Origin: an uncultured Ruminococcus sp.
GTDB lineage: Bacteria; Bacillota; Clostridia; Oscillospirales; CAG-272
Assembly: GCA_902797495.1 (NCBI GenBank)
Contig: CADBTH010000064.1
Location: forward strand, 1 to 29,111
Length of the DNA: 29,111 nucleotides
Direction of reading: 5' to 3'
Below, piece by piece: positions 21,864 through 29,111 of this stretch. Numbering within the stretch: the stretch's first letter is position 1; each line of letters opens with the position of its first letter. Under the pieces are notes generated by a model, which was given only the letters and a program-made list of their open reading frames with translations, was not told where the DNA came from and did not search any database. The position numbers were made by a program, and so were the translations under genes.

Positions 21864-22721
21864 ATGAATTATCCGCTGAAGATCGATCTTCATATGCACA
21901 GCAACGTTTCCGACGGCACGGATACTCCGGAGGAGATCCTTGAGAACGTGAAAGCCGCCGGTATCGGTGCTTTTGCCCTGACGGACCACTACGCCGCCAA
22001 AGGCTGCGCTGCTATACGAAAGATACTGAAGGAAGGCGACCCCGTATTTATAAACGGTGCGGAGTTCTCCTGCCGGGACGAGATGGGAAAATACCATATT
22101 CTCGGCTACGGATTCGACCCGGACTCGGCGCCCGTCGCCGGGCTCATCGGGTACGGACACTCGATCCGTATGAAGAAAGTCCGCGCGAGGATAGAGCGTC
22201 TCAAAGAGGAATACGGCTTTTCGTTTCCGGACGCGGACGTTGAGGATCTGATGAGTGCCGAAAACCCCGGGAAGCCGCACATCGCCAACCTTATGGTGAA
22301 GTACGGCTACGCCGACTCGATCTCCGGCGCGATGAAGGAATACCTGAACAAGATACGCGTCGCAAGCGAACGCATCCGTCCGGAGACTGCGATCGACGCG
22401 ATACTGAAGAGCGGCGGTATCCCCGTCCTCGCCCACCCCTTCTACGGCAGCGGCGACGAGCTGATCGTCGGGGAAGAGATGGAAGAGAGGCTCGAGCGGC
22501 TCGTCGGTTTCGGACTGCGCGGAGTCGAGGCGTTCTATTCCGGTTTTACAGATAAACTCTGCCGCTCGATGCTCTTGCTTGCCGAAAGGTTTGACTTGTA
22601 CGTTACCGCGGGAAGCGATTACCACGGCACGAACAAGATGGTCGCGCTCGGCGACACGGGCCCCGAGAGGACGGAAGACCCCGCGGGACTCACAAGATTT
22701 TTGAACGACGTGAGGAAATGA
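21864..22721 (+). CDS. PHP-domain phosphoesterase (YciV/RNase AM-like)
   Basis: A 285-aa metal-dependent phosphoesterase. The PHP metal motifs are KIDLHMHSNVSDG (H10, H12, D17), FALTDHY, a central Glu in NGAEFSC, a further His in VLAHPFYG and TAGSDYHG near the end. It is close to the YciV/TrpH group, which dephosphorylates nucleoside 3',5'-bisphosphates and trims RNA 5' ends. The ribosome site is weak and the gene begins 4 bases after the previous stop, so it relies on coupling. Its own stop overlaps the next start by 4 bases. Confidence 0.9.
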   Translation: MNYPLKIDLHMHSNVSDGTDTPEEILENVKAAGIGAFALTDHYAAKGCAAIRKILKEGDPVFINGAEFSCRDEMGKYHILGYGFDPDSAPVAGLIGYGHSIRMKKVRARIERLKEEYGFSFPDADVEDLMSAENPGKPHIANLMVKYGYADSISGAMKEYLNKIRVASERIRPETAIDAILKSGGIPVLAHPFYGSGDELIVGEEMEERLERLVGFGLRGVEAFYSGFTDKLCRSMLLLAERFDLYVTAGSDYHGTNKMVALGDTGPERTEDPAGLTRFLNDVRK

Positions 22722-23941
22722 CCCAAGTGATCAGACTTGACACACTCGATAAAAAGCCGAAGCTGTGGAACGTCGCGGCGCTCACCGCCGCGCTCGCAGT
22801 CGCAGTCGGCGCGCTTATTCTGACCGGGGCGCATGAGCATGCCGTCGCGATCAGCGTTCTGTTCGACGTCTACTATTTTACCGTCGCGGCGCTTCTGGTG
22901 CGCGCCTTCATAAGGCAGATAAGATACAATCTCTATTCGTACAATACCGTTTTCTATATCGGTTTCGCGATCTTCACCATTTTCGTGGCGGTCACGAACG
23001 TGATACTGACGGTGAATATGATAAAGGAGCCGGGAGTTTACTACCACAGCGAGACCTTGTTCATCGCGCTCGAATCGGCGAAGAACTACATCATACTGAC
23101 GTCTCCCTTCCTCGCCGTCTTCTGCATCGCGCTCTGCGCGTCCAATATCTCGCTGATAATACACGAGGGATTCAGACCGGTCAACGTCCTCGGGATCATA
23201 CTCTCTTTCCTTCTCGCAGGCGGCGCGGTGTTCATCTACGCTTTTGACTACGCGGTCTCGGGAAGCGAGACCGAGGTGATGATACACGATATCGTGACCA
23301 ATATCGTCGCGGCGATATATCTGTATTTCGAATGTATGCTCATCGGCGTTATCGTCGGCGACGCTATCGCCGTCCGTCACGAGCCCGAGAGAAACAAGGA
23401 TTTTCTCATAATCCTCGGATGCAGGGTGAAAAAGGACGGAACGCCGTCCCCAATCCTCCGCGGCAGGATAGACCGCGCCATCGCTTTCTACAGAAAGCAG
23501 AAGGAGGAGACGGGGAAAGAGCTGACGTTCATACCGTCCGGCGGAAAAGGCTCGGACGAGACGGTCTCCGAGAGCGCCTCCATGAAGAGGTATCTTATGG
23601 AGCAAGGGATCCCGGAAGAGAGGATCATAGAAGAGAACCGCTCTACGGATACGTTTGAGAATATGAAGTTCTCGAAAGAGATCATAGACTCAGCCTCCGC
23701 AGACGCAAAGGTTGCTTACTCTACTACCAACTACCACGTCTTCCGCAGCGGCATTTTCGCAAGGCGCGTCAAGATGCGCGCGGAGGGAATGGGCGCGAAG
23801 ACGAAATGGTACTTCTGGCCGAACGCAGCCGTCCGCGAATTCGCGGGACTCGTCACAAAGCACCGCGTTAAGCAGGCGCTGATACTCGGCGGCATGATAG
23901 CCTTTTACATAATTTTCACGTTTATATCTTACAAGTCCTGA
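22718..23941 (+). CDS. YdcF/SanA-like (DUF218) membrane protein
   Basis: A 407-aa protein with about six or seven N-terminal helices (residues 17-225), a DUF218 domain (about 225-375) and a last helix near the C-terminus (ILGGMIAFYIIFTFI). The domain shows ILGCRVKKDGTPSPILRGRIDRA, PSGGKGSDE and the EENRSTDTFENMKFS segment. DUF218 proteins such as SanA and YdcF are tied to envelope integrity, and some bind S-adenosylmethionine. The ATG overlaps the PHP gene stop (ATGA). A second DUF218 protein lies just past the vanX-like gene. Confidence 0.9.
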   Translation: MTQVIRLDTLDKKPKLWNVAALTAALAVAVGALILTGAHEHAVAISVLFDVYYFTVAALLVRAFIRQIRYNLYSYNTVFYIGFAIFTIFVAVTNVILTVNMIKEPGVYYHSETLFIALESAKNYIILTSPFLAVFCIALCASNISLIIHEGFRPVNVLGIILSFLLAGGAVFIYAFDYAVSGSETEVMIHDIVTNIVAAIYLYFECMLIGVIVGDAIAVRHEPERNKDFLIILGCRVKKDGTPSPILRGRIDRAIAFYRKQKEETGKELTFIPSGGKGSDETVSESASMKRYLMEQGIPEERIIEENRSTDTFENMKFSKEIIDSASADAKVAYSTTNYHVFRSGIFARRVKMRAEGMGAKTKWYFWPNAAVREFAGLVTKHRVKQALILGGMIAFYIIFTFISYKS

Positions 23942-23966
23942 AACATATAACGAGAGGTACTGCGTT

Positions 23967-24623
23967 ATGACGGCAAAATACGGCGGCGTTACGATGGATC
24001 CCTCGGGATTCGTTCTCCTGTCGGACTTCGTTCCGCAAATCATACAGGAGATCAGATACTATTCGACTTACAATTTTATCGGCGAGAGGATCGACGGATA
24101 CGAAGAGCCGTGCGCGCTTCTCACTAAAGAAGCCGCCCGCGCGCTGAAGTCGGTAGCCGGCGAGCTCATCGTCCGGGGATATCGCCTCAAGGTGTTCGAC
24201 GCTTACAGACCGGCGTGCGCCGTCAAGCACTTCGTGCTCTGGGGAATAGAGGATCAGGATATCCGTATGAAGGAATACTTCTATCCGTCTCTCGAAAAGC
24301 AGGAGCTTTTCGCAAAAGGATATATCGCGAAGATGTCGAGCCACAGCAGAGGAAGCGCGGTCGACCTCACCCTTCTCGATATGAAGACGGGGAAAGAGCT
24401 CGATATGGGAAGTCCGTTCGACCTGTTCAGCGAGGTCTCTCACCCCGATTACCGCGGGATCACGGAAGAGCAGTACGGAAACCGTATGATCCTTCAGAAG
24501 GCGATGGTGAGAAACGGCTTCGAACCGCTCGATTGCGAGTGGTGGCACTTCCGCCTCAAAGACGAACCCTATCCCGAGACCTACTTCGAATTCCCGGTGT
24601 CGTCGGAATACCTCAGAAGATGA
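23967..24623 (+). CDS. vanX: D-alanyl-D-alanine dipeptidase, VanX type
   Basis: A 218-aa zinc peptidase of the M15D group that splits D-Ala-D-Ala. The zinc ligands are H126 and D133 in SSHSRGSAVDLTL and H194 in EWWHF, with catalytic E191; R81 in DAYRP matches the transition-state Arg. There is no signal peptide, so it is cytoplasmic. GAGAGG precedes the ATG. VanX works with VanH and VanA in glycopeptide resistance, but neither is here, so a role in peptidoglycan turnover or D-Ala recycling (DdpX-like) is more likely than resistance. Confidence 0.92.
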   Translation: MTAKYGGVTMDPSGFVLLSDFVPQIIQEIRYYSTYNFIGERIDGYEEPCALLTKEAARALKSVAGELIVRGYRLKVFDAYRPACAVKHFVLWGIEDQDIRMKEYFYPSLEKQELFAKGYIAKMSSHSRGSAVDLTLLDMKTGKELDMGSPFDLFSEVSHPDYRGITEEQYGNRMILQKAMVRNGFEPLDCEWWHFRLKDEPYPETYFEFPVSSEYLRR

Positions 24624-24633
24624 ATCAGACGTA

Positions 24634-24665
24634 AAAAAGGAAGTCCACACAAGGACTTCCTTTTT
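24634..24665. terminator. Bidirectional terminator after vanX
   Basis: AAAAAGGAAGTCC pairs with GGACTTCCTTTTT over 13 bp with an ACACAA loop. It has T-runs on both strands and separates the convergent vanX and YdcF-like lipoprotein genes. Confidence 0.93.
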
Positions 24666-24673
24666 CTTATTTA

Positions 24674-25555
24674 TCAGTCTCCGAGCGGAGGGAGGTCGTG
24701 GATATCGTATTCTTCGTAGTAGATATCGAACGCGGTCTCGATATCTCCTGAGAGCTCGATGAGCGCTCCCGCCTGGAACATCGTCGAGAGTGTGCCGGAC
24801 GGCGCTTTGTAAGCGGCGTTTGAAACTATTTCATATTTCTCATCTCCCGCCTTGTCGGCGATGAGGGTCGCCTCGGCTCCGAAGAGGAGCGCGCCGGTAG
24901 CAATGTGGTAGTCGCTCGAGATTATCGCGATCTTCGATACCGACGGGTATTTTTCCTTTAAGATCTCATAGGTGTAGATCGCGTTCTGCGCGGTAGTTAT
25001 CGATTTGTCCTCGACGATGACGCGGTCCTTTGAAATCCCGTTGTCGGTCAGCCACTCTGCCATCCTGCCCGCTTCCGTCGCGGTCTTGTCGTTCTTCGCG
25101 GTGCCGCCGCCCGTGCAGACGACGTAAGCGTTCGGGTACTTCTTTGCGCTCGCAAGGACGACCTTCAGCCGTTCTATCAGCTCGTCCTTCATCGTCCCGT
25201 CCTCGTTGAGCTGAAAGCCGAGCGCGACGAGACAGAGCGCGTCGGTGTCGTCAAGTCCGTCGGGCAGTACGCCGTAGTTAAGAGCGACGTCCCCGTTGAC
25301 TTCCTTCCACAGTCCTATGATCTTTGCCCACTTATCGGCTGTGACTCCGTCTATGGCTCGGAGCTCTTCGAGCAGTTCGTTCGTTTTGGAGTCCGCCTCC
25401 TCGCCGTAAGTGCCGTAGTATACCGCGAGTTCTTCGACGATCTCGCTTTCCGTCCTCTTCTTTTCTTTTTCCGCTTCTTTTTCTTCTCCGCACGACGCGA
25501 GCGGGAGGGTGAAGAGGAGTGCGAGAAGCAATGATATAAGTCTTCTGACAGTCAT
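24674..25555 (-). CDS. YdcF-like (DUF218) lipoprotein
   Basis: A 293-aa protein. The start is set at 25555, as AAGGA lies 6 bases before it and the signal peptide starts there: MTVRRLISLLLALLFTLPLA, then S-C with lipid Cys22. A Glu/Lys-rich linker leads to a helical stretch and a DUF218 domain: CLVALGFQLNEDGTMKDELIERL, VVCTGGGTAKND, VIVEDKSITTAQNAIYTYEIL and AIISSDYHIATGALLF. The domain faces outward, in contrast to the membrane-embedded relative at 22718. The frame runs further upstream, but it crosses the promoter. Function unknown. Confidence 0.9.
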   Translation of the reverse strand: MTVRRLISLLLALLFTLPLASCGEEKEAEKEKKRTESEIVEELAVYYGTYGEEADSKTNELLEELRAIDGVTADKWAKIIGLWKEVNGDVALNYGVLPDGLDDTDALCLVALGFQLNEDGTMKDELIERLKVVLASAKKYPNAYVVCTGGGTAKNDKTATEAGRMAEWLTDNGISKDRVIVEDKSITTAQNAIYTYEILKEKYPSVSKIAIISSDYHIATGALLFGAEATLIADKAGDEKYEIVSNAAYKAPSGTLSTMFQAGALIELSGDIETAFDIYYEEYDIHDLPPLGD

Positions 25556-25589
25556 ATTAAGTCCTTCTTTCGTATAGTTCATTCTCTTT

Positions 25590-25618
25590 ATTATACCATA
25601 GGTCGGAAGAGAATACAA
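25590..25618 (-). promoter_or_regulatory. Extended -10 promoter for the YdcF-like lipoprotein gene
   Basis: On the minus strand, TTGTAT (25618-25613) and TATAAT (25595-25590) are 17 bases apart, with TGG just before the -10 (extended -10). Transcription would start about 28 bases ahead of the ATG. Confidence 0.83.
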
Positions 25619-25620
25619 CA

Positions 25621-25649
25621 AAAATATCCCCGGGCTTCAAAACCCGGGG
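25621..25649 (-). terminator. Terminator of the nifS-nifU-metY operon
   Basis: CCCCGGG pairs with CCCGGGG over 7 bp around an 8-base loop, followed on the minus strand by ATATTTTTG. It starts 13 bases after the metY stop. Confidence 0.85.
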
Positions 25650-25661
25650 AAAATTCTTGTG

Positions 25662-26942
25662 TCACGGGATCGCCGCAAAGCCCGCTTCGAGGTCTGCGAT
25701 TATGTCGTCGATGTGCTCGGTGCCGATGGAGAGGCGTATCGTGTTTTCGTGTATGTTCTGCTCCTCGAGTTCTTCCTTCGAGAGCTGAGAGTGAGTCGTC
25801 GTAGCGGGGTGGATGACGAGGCTCTTTACGTCCGCGACGTTCGCGAGAAGAGAGAATATCTTCAGCGCGTCGATGAACTTCCACGCTTCCTCGCGCCCGC
25901 CTTTTACGTCGAACGTGAAGATCGAGCCGCCGCCGTTCGGGAAGTACTTTTCGTACAGCGCGTGCTGAGGGTGATCCGACAGAGCGGGGTGGTTTATCTT
26001 TTCGACTTTCGGATGGTTCGAGAGGTACTCAAGCACCTTTTTCGTGTTCTCAGCGTGTCTCTCGAGGCGGAGCGAGAGGGTCTCGACTCCCTGAAGGAGC
26101 AGAAACGCGTTGAACGGGGAGATCGCGGCTCCGGTGTCGCGAAGGAGTATCGCGCGAACGTAAGTCACGAACGCCGCAGGTCCTGCCGCCGCAGTGAAGG
26201 AGACTCCGTGATAGCTCGGGTTGGGAGCGGCGATATTCGGATATTTTTCAGCCGTCCAGTTGAATTTGCCCGAGTCGACGATAACGCCGCCGAGGGTCGT
26301 GCCGTGTCCGCCGAGGAACTTTGTCGCCGAGTGAACGACGATATCCGCGCCGTACTCTATCGGGCGGATAAGGTAGGGAGTTCCGAACGTGTTGTCGATA
26401 ACGAGCGGGATGCCGTGCGCGTGAGCGATCGCGGCGAGAGCTTCGATATCGGGGATGTCGCTGTTCGGGTTACCGAGCGTTTCGATGTAGATCGCCTTCG
26501 TGTTGGGCTTTATCGCCGCCGTCACTTCGTCGAGGTTATGGATATCGACGAGCGAGGACTCGATCCCGTACTGAGGGAGCGTGTGCGCGAGAAGATTGTA
26601 GCTCCCGCCGTAGATCGTCTTCTGCGCGACGACGTGTTCGCCCTTCTGAGCGAGAGCCTGTATCGTGTAAGTTATCGCCGCAGCTCCCGACGCGAGCGCG
26701 AGTGCCGCGACTCCGCCCTCGAGAGCGGCGACTCTCTTTTCGAGAACGTCCTGAGTCGAGTTCGTCAGTCTGCCGTAGATGTTTCCGGCGTCGGTGAGAC
26801 CGAAGCGCGCCGCCGCGTGCTCGGAGTTGTGAAAGACGTAGCTTGTCGTCTGATATATCGGTACCGCTCTGGAATCAGTAGCGGGGTCGGCGTTTTCCTG
26901 ACCCACGTGGAGCTGAAGCGTTTCAAATTTATAATCTGACAT
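25662..26942 (-). CDS. metY: O-acetylhomoserine sulfhydrylase (MetY)
   Basis: A 426-aa PLP enzyme of the Cys/Met metabolism family that makes homocysteine (or cysteine) from the O-acetyl amino acid and sulfide. The PLP lysine is K208 in VVHSATKFLGGHGTTLGG; Asp183-region LVIDNTFGTPY and the N-terminal QTTSYVFHNSEHAA fit the family. Length is typical of MetY (about 425) and longer than MetB/MetC (about 380). GAAAGGAT precedes the ATG, only 2 bases after the nifU stop. The operon order nifS, nifU, metY ties sulfur mobilisation, Fe-S assembly and sulfur amino acid synthesis together. Confidence 0.95.
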   Translation of the reverse strand: MSDYKFETLQLHVGQENADPATDSRAVPIYQTTSYVFHNSEHAAARFGLTDAGNIYGRLTNSTQDVLEKRVAALEGGVAALALASGAAAITYTIQALAQKGEHVVAQKTIYGGSYNLLAHTLPQYGIESSLVDIHNLDEVTAAIKPNTKAIYIETLGNPNSDIPDIEALAAIAHAHGIPLVIDNTFGTPYLIRPIEYGADIVVHSATKFLGGHGTTLGGVIVDSGKFNWTAEKYPNIAAPNPSYHGVSFTAAAGPAAFVTYVRAILLRDTGAAISPFNAFLLLQGVETLSLRLERHAENTKKVLEYLSNHPKVEKINHPALSDHPQHALYEKYFPNGGGSIFTFDVKGGREEAWKFIDALKIFSLLANVADVKSLVIHPATTTHSQLSKEELEEQNIHENTIRLSIGTEHIDDIIADLEAGFAAIP

Positions 26943-26944
26943 TT

Positions 26945-27337
26945 TTAATTATCCTTTCTTTTTTCGGGATGTTTTTCGTAGTAATCGTCGAGTGCGTTTT
27001 TGATAGCCTCTTCGGCGAGGACGGAGCAGTGCATCTTGTATGCGGGAAGCCCGTCGAGAGCCTCGGCTACCGCCTTGTTAGTGAGCGTCATCGCTTCCGA
27101 GACGGGCTTTCCTTTTATGAGCTCCGTCGCCATCGAGCTTGAAGCGACGGCGCTCGCGCAGCCGAAAGTCTCGAATTTGACGTCGCTTATAACGTCGTCG
27201 TCTATCTTGAGATACATCTTCATGATGTCGCCGCATTTCGCGTTGCCGACTTCTCCTACGCCGTCCGCGTCGTCTATAACGCCGACGTTGCGGGGATTGC
27301 GGAAATGATCCATAACTTTTTCACTGTAAAGCGCCAT
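26945..27337 (-). CDS. nifU: Fe-S cluster scaffold NifU/IscU family
   Basis: A 130-aa scaffold on which Fe-S clusters are built using sulfur from NifS. The three conserved Cys and one Asp are C35 (NAKCGD, with D37), C60 (TFGCASAVASSS) and C104 (KMHCSVLAEE). It is the single-domain form without a C-terminal Nfu domain. GGAGG stands ahead of the ATG, and the nifS stop lies within that ribosome site (11-base gap). Its partner nifS is directly upstream. Confidence 0.95.
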   Translation of the reverse strand: MALYSEKVMDHFRNPRNVGVIDDADGVGEVGNAKCGDIMKMYLKIDDDVISDVKFETFGCASAVASSSMATELIKGKPVSEAMTLTNKAVAEALDGLPAYKMHCSVLAEEAIKNALDDYYEKHPEKRKDN

Positions 27338-27348
27338 ATTGTGCCTCC

Positions 27349-28536
27349 TTAAAGGATAAATTCTTTTACGCCGGCGTTGAGGTCGCGCCAGACCGGTGAG
27401 AAGGAGCGCAGTCTCTCTACGACTTCCTTTACCGAATCGATCATATAAACGACCTCCTCCTCGGTCGTCTCTTCGCCGATCGTCAGGCGGAGAGAGCCGT
27501 GGGCGACGTCGTGGACTCTTCCGATCGCCAGAAGCACGTGGCTCGGGTCGAGAGACCCGGACGTACAGGCGGATCCGGAAGAAGCCATGATCCCGAGGTC
27601 GTCGAGAAGCAGGAGAAGCGACTCTCCCTCGATCCCCTCGAAGCAGAAGTTTACGTTGGAGGGAAGACGCCTCGTCCTGTCTCCGTTCAGAGCGGAATGC
27701 GGTATTTTTGAGAGCCCGTCTATGAGCATATCGCGCAGAGCGGAGAGCCGCTCTGCAGTTACCTCCGTTTTTTCATATGATTCTTCGAGCGCCGCGCTCA
27801 TCGAGACGATACCGGCGACGTTTTCCGTCCCGGCTCTCTTTCCTCTCTCCTGAGCGCCGCCTTCTATCAGGTTCGCAAGTCTGACTCCGCGCTTTGCGTA
27901 AAGGAATCCGACTCCCTTCGGCCCGTGGAACTTGTGAGCGGAAGCCGAGAGCATATCGACGTTGTCGTCTTTTACGTTCACGGGTATATGCCCGACCGCC
28001 TGCACCGCGTCCGTGTGGAAGAGAACGCCGCGTTTGCGGCAGATCTTTCCGATCTCTCTTATCGGCTGGATCGTTCCGATCTCGTTGTTCGCGTACATGA
28101 TCGTTACAAGACACGTGTCCGGCCTTATCGCCGCTTCGACCTCCTCCGGTCTTACGATCCCGTTCTCGTGTACGGGCAGATAAGTCACTTCGAAGCCTTC
28201 GTCTTCGAGACGCTCGAGCGTGTGAAGCACAGCGTGGTGCTCGATCATATCGGAAACGATGTGGGTCTTGCCCGTCCTCTTTCCGATACGCGCGGCGGAG
28301 AGGATCGCCTGATTGTCGGCTTCCGAGCCGCCCGAGGTGAAGTATATCTCCGCGGGATCTGCTCCGATGCATCTTGCAACGGACGCTCTCGCCCTCTCAA
28401 GCGCCTCCTTCGCCTCCTGCCCCGCCGAGTAGAGGCTCGAAGGATTTCCGTATATATTATCAAGATAAGGCGTCATGGCTTCTATCGCTCGTCTGCTCAT
28501 TTTCGTCGTCGCCGCGTTGTCAGCGTATATCTTCAT
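27349..28536 (-). CDS. nifS: Cysteine desulfurase NifS/IscS
   Basis: A 395-aa PLP enzyme that takes sulfur from cysteine for Fe-S clusters and tRNA thiolation. The PLP lysine is K202 in SASAHKFHGPKG; the persulfide Cys is C324 in SSGSACTSGSLDPSHVL; the start MKIYADNAATTKM is characteristic. AGGAGTGAT precedes the ATG. First gene of the operon, under a consensus promoter. It could also provide sulfur for MnmA, encoded elsewhere in the window. The C-terminus (residues 375-395) is slightly longer than many. Confidence 0.95.
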   Translation of the reverse strand: MKIYADNAATTKMSRRAIEAMTPYLDNIYGNPSSLYSAGQEAKEALERARASVARCIGADPAEIYFTSGGSEADNQAILSAARIGKRTGKTHIVSDMIEHHAVLHTLERLEDEGFEVTYLPVHENGIVRPEEVEAAIRPDTCLVTIMYANNEIGTIQPIREIGKICRKRGVLFHTDAVQAVGHIPVNVKDDNVDMLSASAHKFHGPKGVGFLYAKRGVRLANLIEGGAQERGKRAGTENVAGIVSMSAALEESYEKTEVTAERLSALRDMLIDGLSKIPHSALNGDRTRRLPSNVNFCFEGIEGESLLLLLDDLGIMASSGSACTSGSLDPSHVLLAIGRVHDVAHGSLRLTIGEETTEEEVVYMIDSVKEVVERLRSFSPVWRDLNAGVKEFIL

Positions 28537-28565
28537 TTTATCACTCCTTTTTTAAGTTCACCCCA

Positions 28566-28594
28566 ATTATACACCTATCAACCTACTATGTCAA
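28566..28594 (-). promoter_or_regulatory. Consensus promoter of the nifS operon
   Basis: On the minus strand, a perfect TTGACA (28594-28589) and a perfect TATAAT (28571-28566) lie 17 bases apart, about 25 bases ahead of the nifS ribosome site. Confidence 0.93.
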
Positions 28595-28599
28595 TAGGT
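28573..28599 (-). promoter_or_regulatory. Candidate Rrf2-type (IscR/CymR-like) operator over the -35
   Basis: ACCTA-CTATGTCAA-TAGGT (28581-28599) is a 5-bp inverted repeat overlapping the -35 box. A further half-site, ACCTAT (28573-28578), repeats the left arm in direct order and pairs with ATAGGT (28594-28599). Rrf2-family Fe-S or cysteine regulators often bind such sites next to sulfur and Fe-S operons. No regulator gene is in the window; the assignment is inference. Confidence 0.5.
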
Positions 28600-28662
28600 A
28601 ATACAAACAAAAAATAGGATTATCACCGTCGTTTTACTATGTACCATGCGGAAAAAGAACTC

Positions 28663-28690
28663 TTGAAATTTCGGAATATAATGATATAAT
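28663..28690 (+). promoter_or_regulatory. Promoter of the leucine-rich-repeat protein gene
   Basis: TTGAAA (28663-28668) and TATAAT (28685-28690) are 16 bases apart. Two more TATAAT copies overlap nearby (28677-28682, 28690-28695) but are badly spaced. About 45 bases of leader precede the ATG. Confidence 0.7.
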
Positions 28691-28734
28691 ATAATCAGAG
28701 CAGTATACCCACTAATATTTTAAAGGTGATAATA

Positions 28735-29111
28735 ATGAAAAAGATCCTGTCCGTTATCATTTGTCTGTCGATGCTGATACCGCTCATGACGAGCGGTCTT
28801 TCGGCGTCGCCCGTATCCGGCGCGTGCGGCGATGACCTCACATGGTCCTTCGATCCGTCGGACGGAGTTCTTACTATCGGCGGCAGTGGAGATATGACCG
28901 ATTACACGTCCCCGAGCGACGTTCCGTGGTACCAGTACCGGGCGCAGATAACTGGCGCGGATATCACTTCGGATATCACTTACGTCTCAAAGAACGTATT
29001 CTACGGATGTGCGTCTCTTGAGTACAGCGTTTACGACGACGCGAAGTACCTCGGAAACGGCGAAAATCCCTATCTGATACTTGTTTCCGTGACGGACGAG
29101 CAGACGACCGG
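28735..29111 (+). CDS. Secreted BspA-like leucine-rich-repeat protein (3' truncated)
   Basis: The frame is open to the window end, giving 125 residues. AAAGGTGAT precedes the ATG. It begins with a signal peptide: KK, then LSVIICLSMLIPLMTSGLSA. The next part, CGDDLTWSFDPSDGVLTIGGSGDM and then DVPWYQYRAQI, is the N-terminal cap of BspA-type leucine-rich surface proteins. It continues with VFYGCASLEYSVYDDAKYLG and ENPYLILVSV, a segment common in clostridial LRR proteins. Function would be adhesion or interaction at the surface; the rest of the protein lies outside the window. Confidence 0.85.
   Translation, partial: MKKILSVIICLSMLIPLMTSGLSASPVSGACGDDLTWSFDPSDGVLTIGGSGDMTDYTSPSDVPWYQYRAQITGADITSDITYVSKNVFYGCASLEYSVYDDAKYLGNGENPYLILVSVTDEQTT

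Noticed and set aside
23967..24623. Vancomycin resistance cassette
   Set aside because: Only the dipeptidase is present; no ligase, dehydrogenase or two-component regulator is in the window.
25659..26939. Open frame of 426 codons on the plus strand opposite metY
   Set aside because: Its product is a low-complexity Arg/Val/Asp-rich shadow of the well-conserved PLP enzyme on the other strand, and it has no ribosome site of its own.
28537..28734. SAM or T-box riboswitch ahead of the nifS-nifU-metY operon
   Set aside because: The leader between promoter and ATG is only about 30 bases, too short for either, and no conserved core was seen.

Overview
The window looks like the chromosome of an anaerobic, GC-rich Firmicute of the Clostridia class, probably an uncultured gut lineage. 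Nothing in it names a species. The pointers are: strong AGGAGG ribosome binding sites, sigma-A promoters with 17-base spacers, a glycyl radical enzyme with its activase, several ferredoxin-type 4Fe-4S proteins, OhrR/glutathione-peroxidase oxidative defence, a NifS/NifU pair and a BspA-like leucine-rich-repeat surface protein. I saw no tRNA, rRNA, CRISPR array, insertion sequence or phage gene. No gene-free stretch exceeds 300 bases.

Layout. 1-1613: end of a glutamate-synthase-small-subunit-like flavoprotein overlapping hypA, then a terminator. 1617-4257: operon of mnmA, a Cys-rich small protein, a flavodoxin-fold reductase and an esterase-like hydrolase. 4265-6026 (minus): aldo/keto reductase with two Fe-S clusters, a cyclophilin-like lipoprotein and the apparent remnant of an alpha/beta hydrolase. 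6118-8641: OhrR-controlled operon of ohrR, glutathione peroxidase, a mini ferredoxin-thioredoxin-reductase-like protein and a CDF metal exporter. 8644-9510: a 55-aa protein, a DIP1984-family protein and a structured RNA that looks like a bacterial Y RNA (YrlA, a tRNA mimic). Then ppa. 10105-14232 (minus): metallo-beta-lactamase-fold hydrolase, glycyl radical enzyme of unknown substrate, its activase and a stand-alone TipAS domain. 14312-17920: an AT-richer exopolysaccharide-type locus with a membrane GT2 synthase, a GH26-like membrane protein, an overlooked 34-aa membrane peptide and, divergently, a paralogous GH26-like lipoprotein. 18017-24665: a STAS protein, a MATE transporter fused to an RsbW-like ATPase, a STAS-kinase-ATPase fusion, a PHP phosphoesterase, a YdcF-like membrane protein and a VanX-type dipeptidase. 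24674-28599 (minus): a YdcF-like lipoprotein, then metY, nifU and nifS behind a consensus promoter with a candidate Rrf2-type operator. 28663-end: start of a secreted leucine-rich-repeat protein.

The two best candidates for undescribed biology are the partner-switching cluster at 18101-21859 and the DIP1984/Y-RNA-like unit at 8729-9510. In the first, two STAS domains, two RsbW-like ATPase domains, a phosphotransferase-type kinase and a 12-helix transporter are spread over three consecutive genes. In the second, a structured RNA with a T-arm mimic is closed by an AGGTAGT/ACTACCT stem. The peroxide operon and the glycyl radical operon are coherent gene teams with unusual members. All function calls rest on motifs read by eye; no database search was run.
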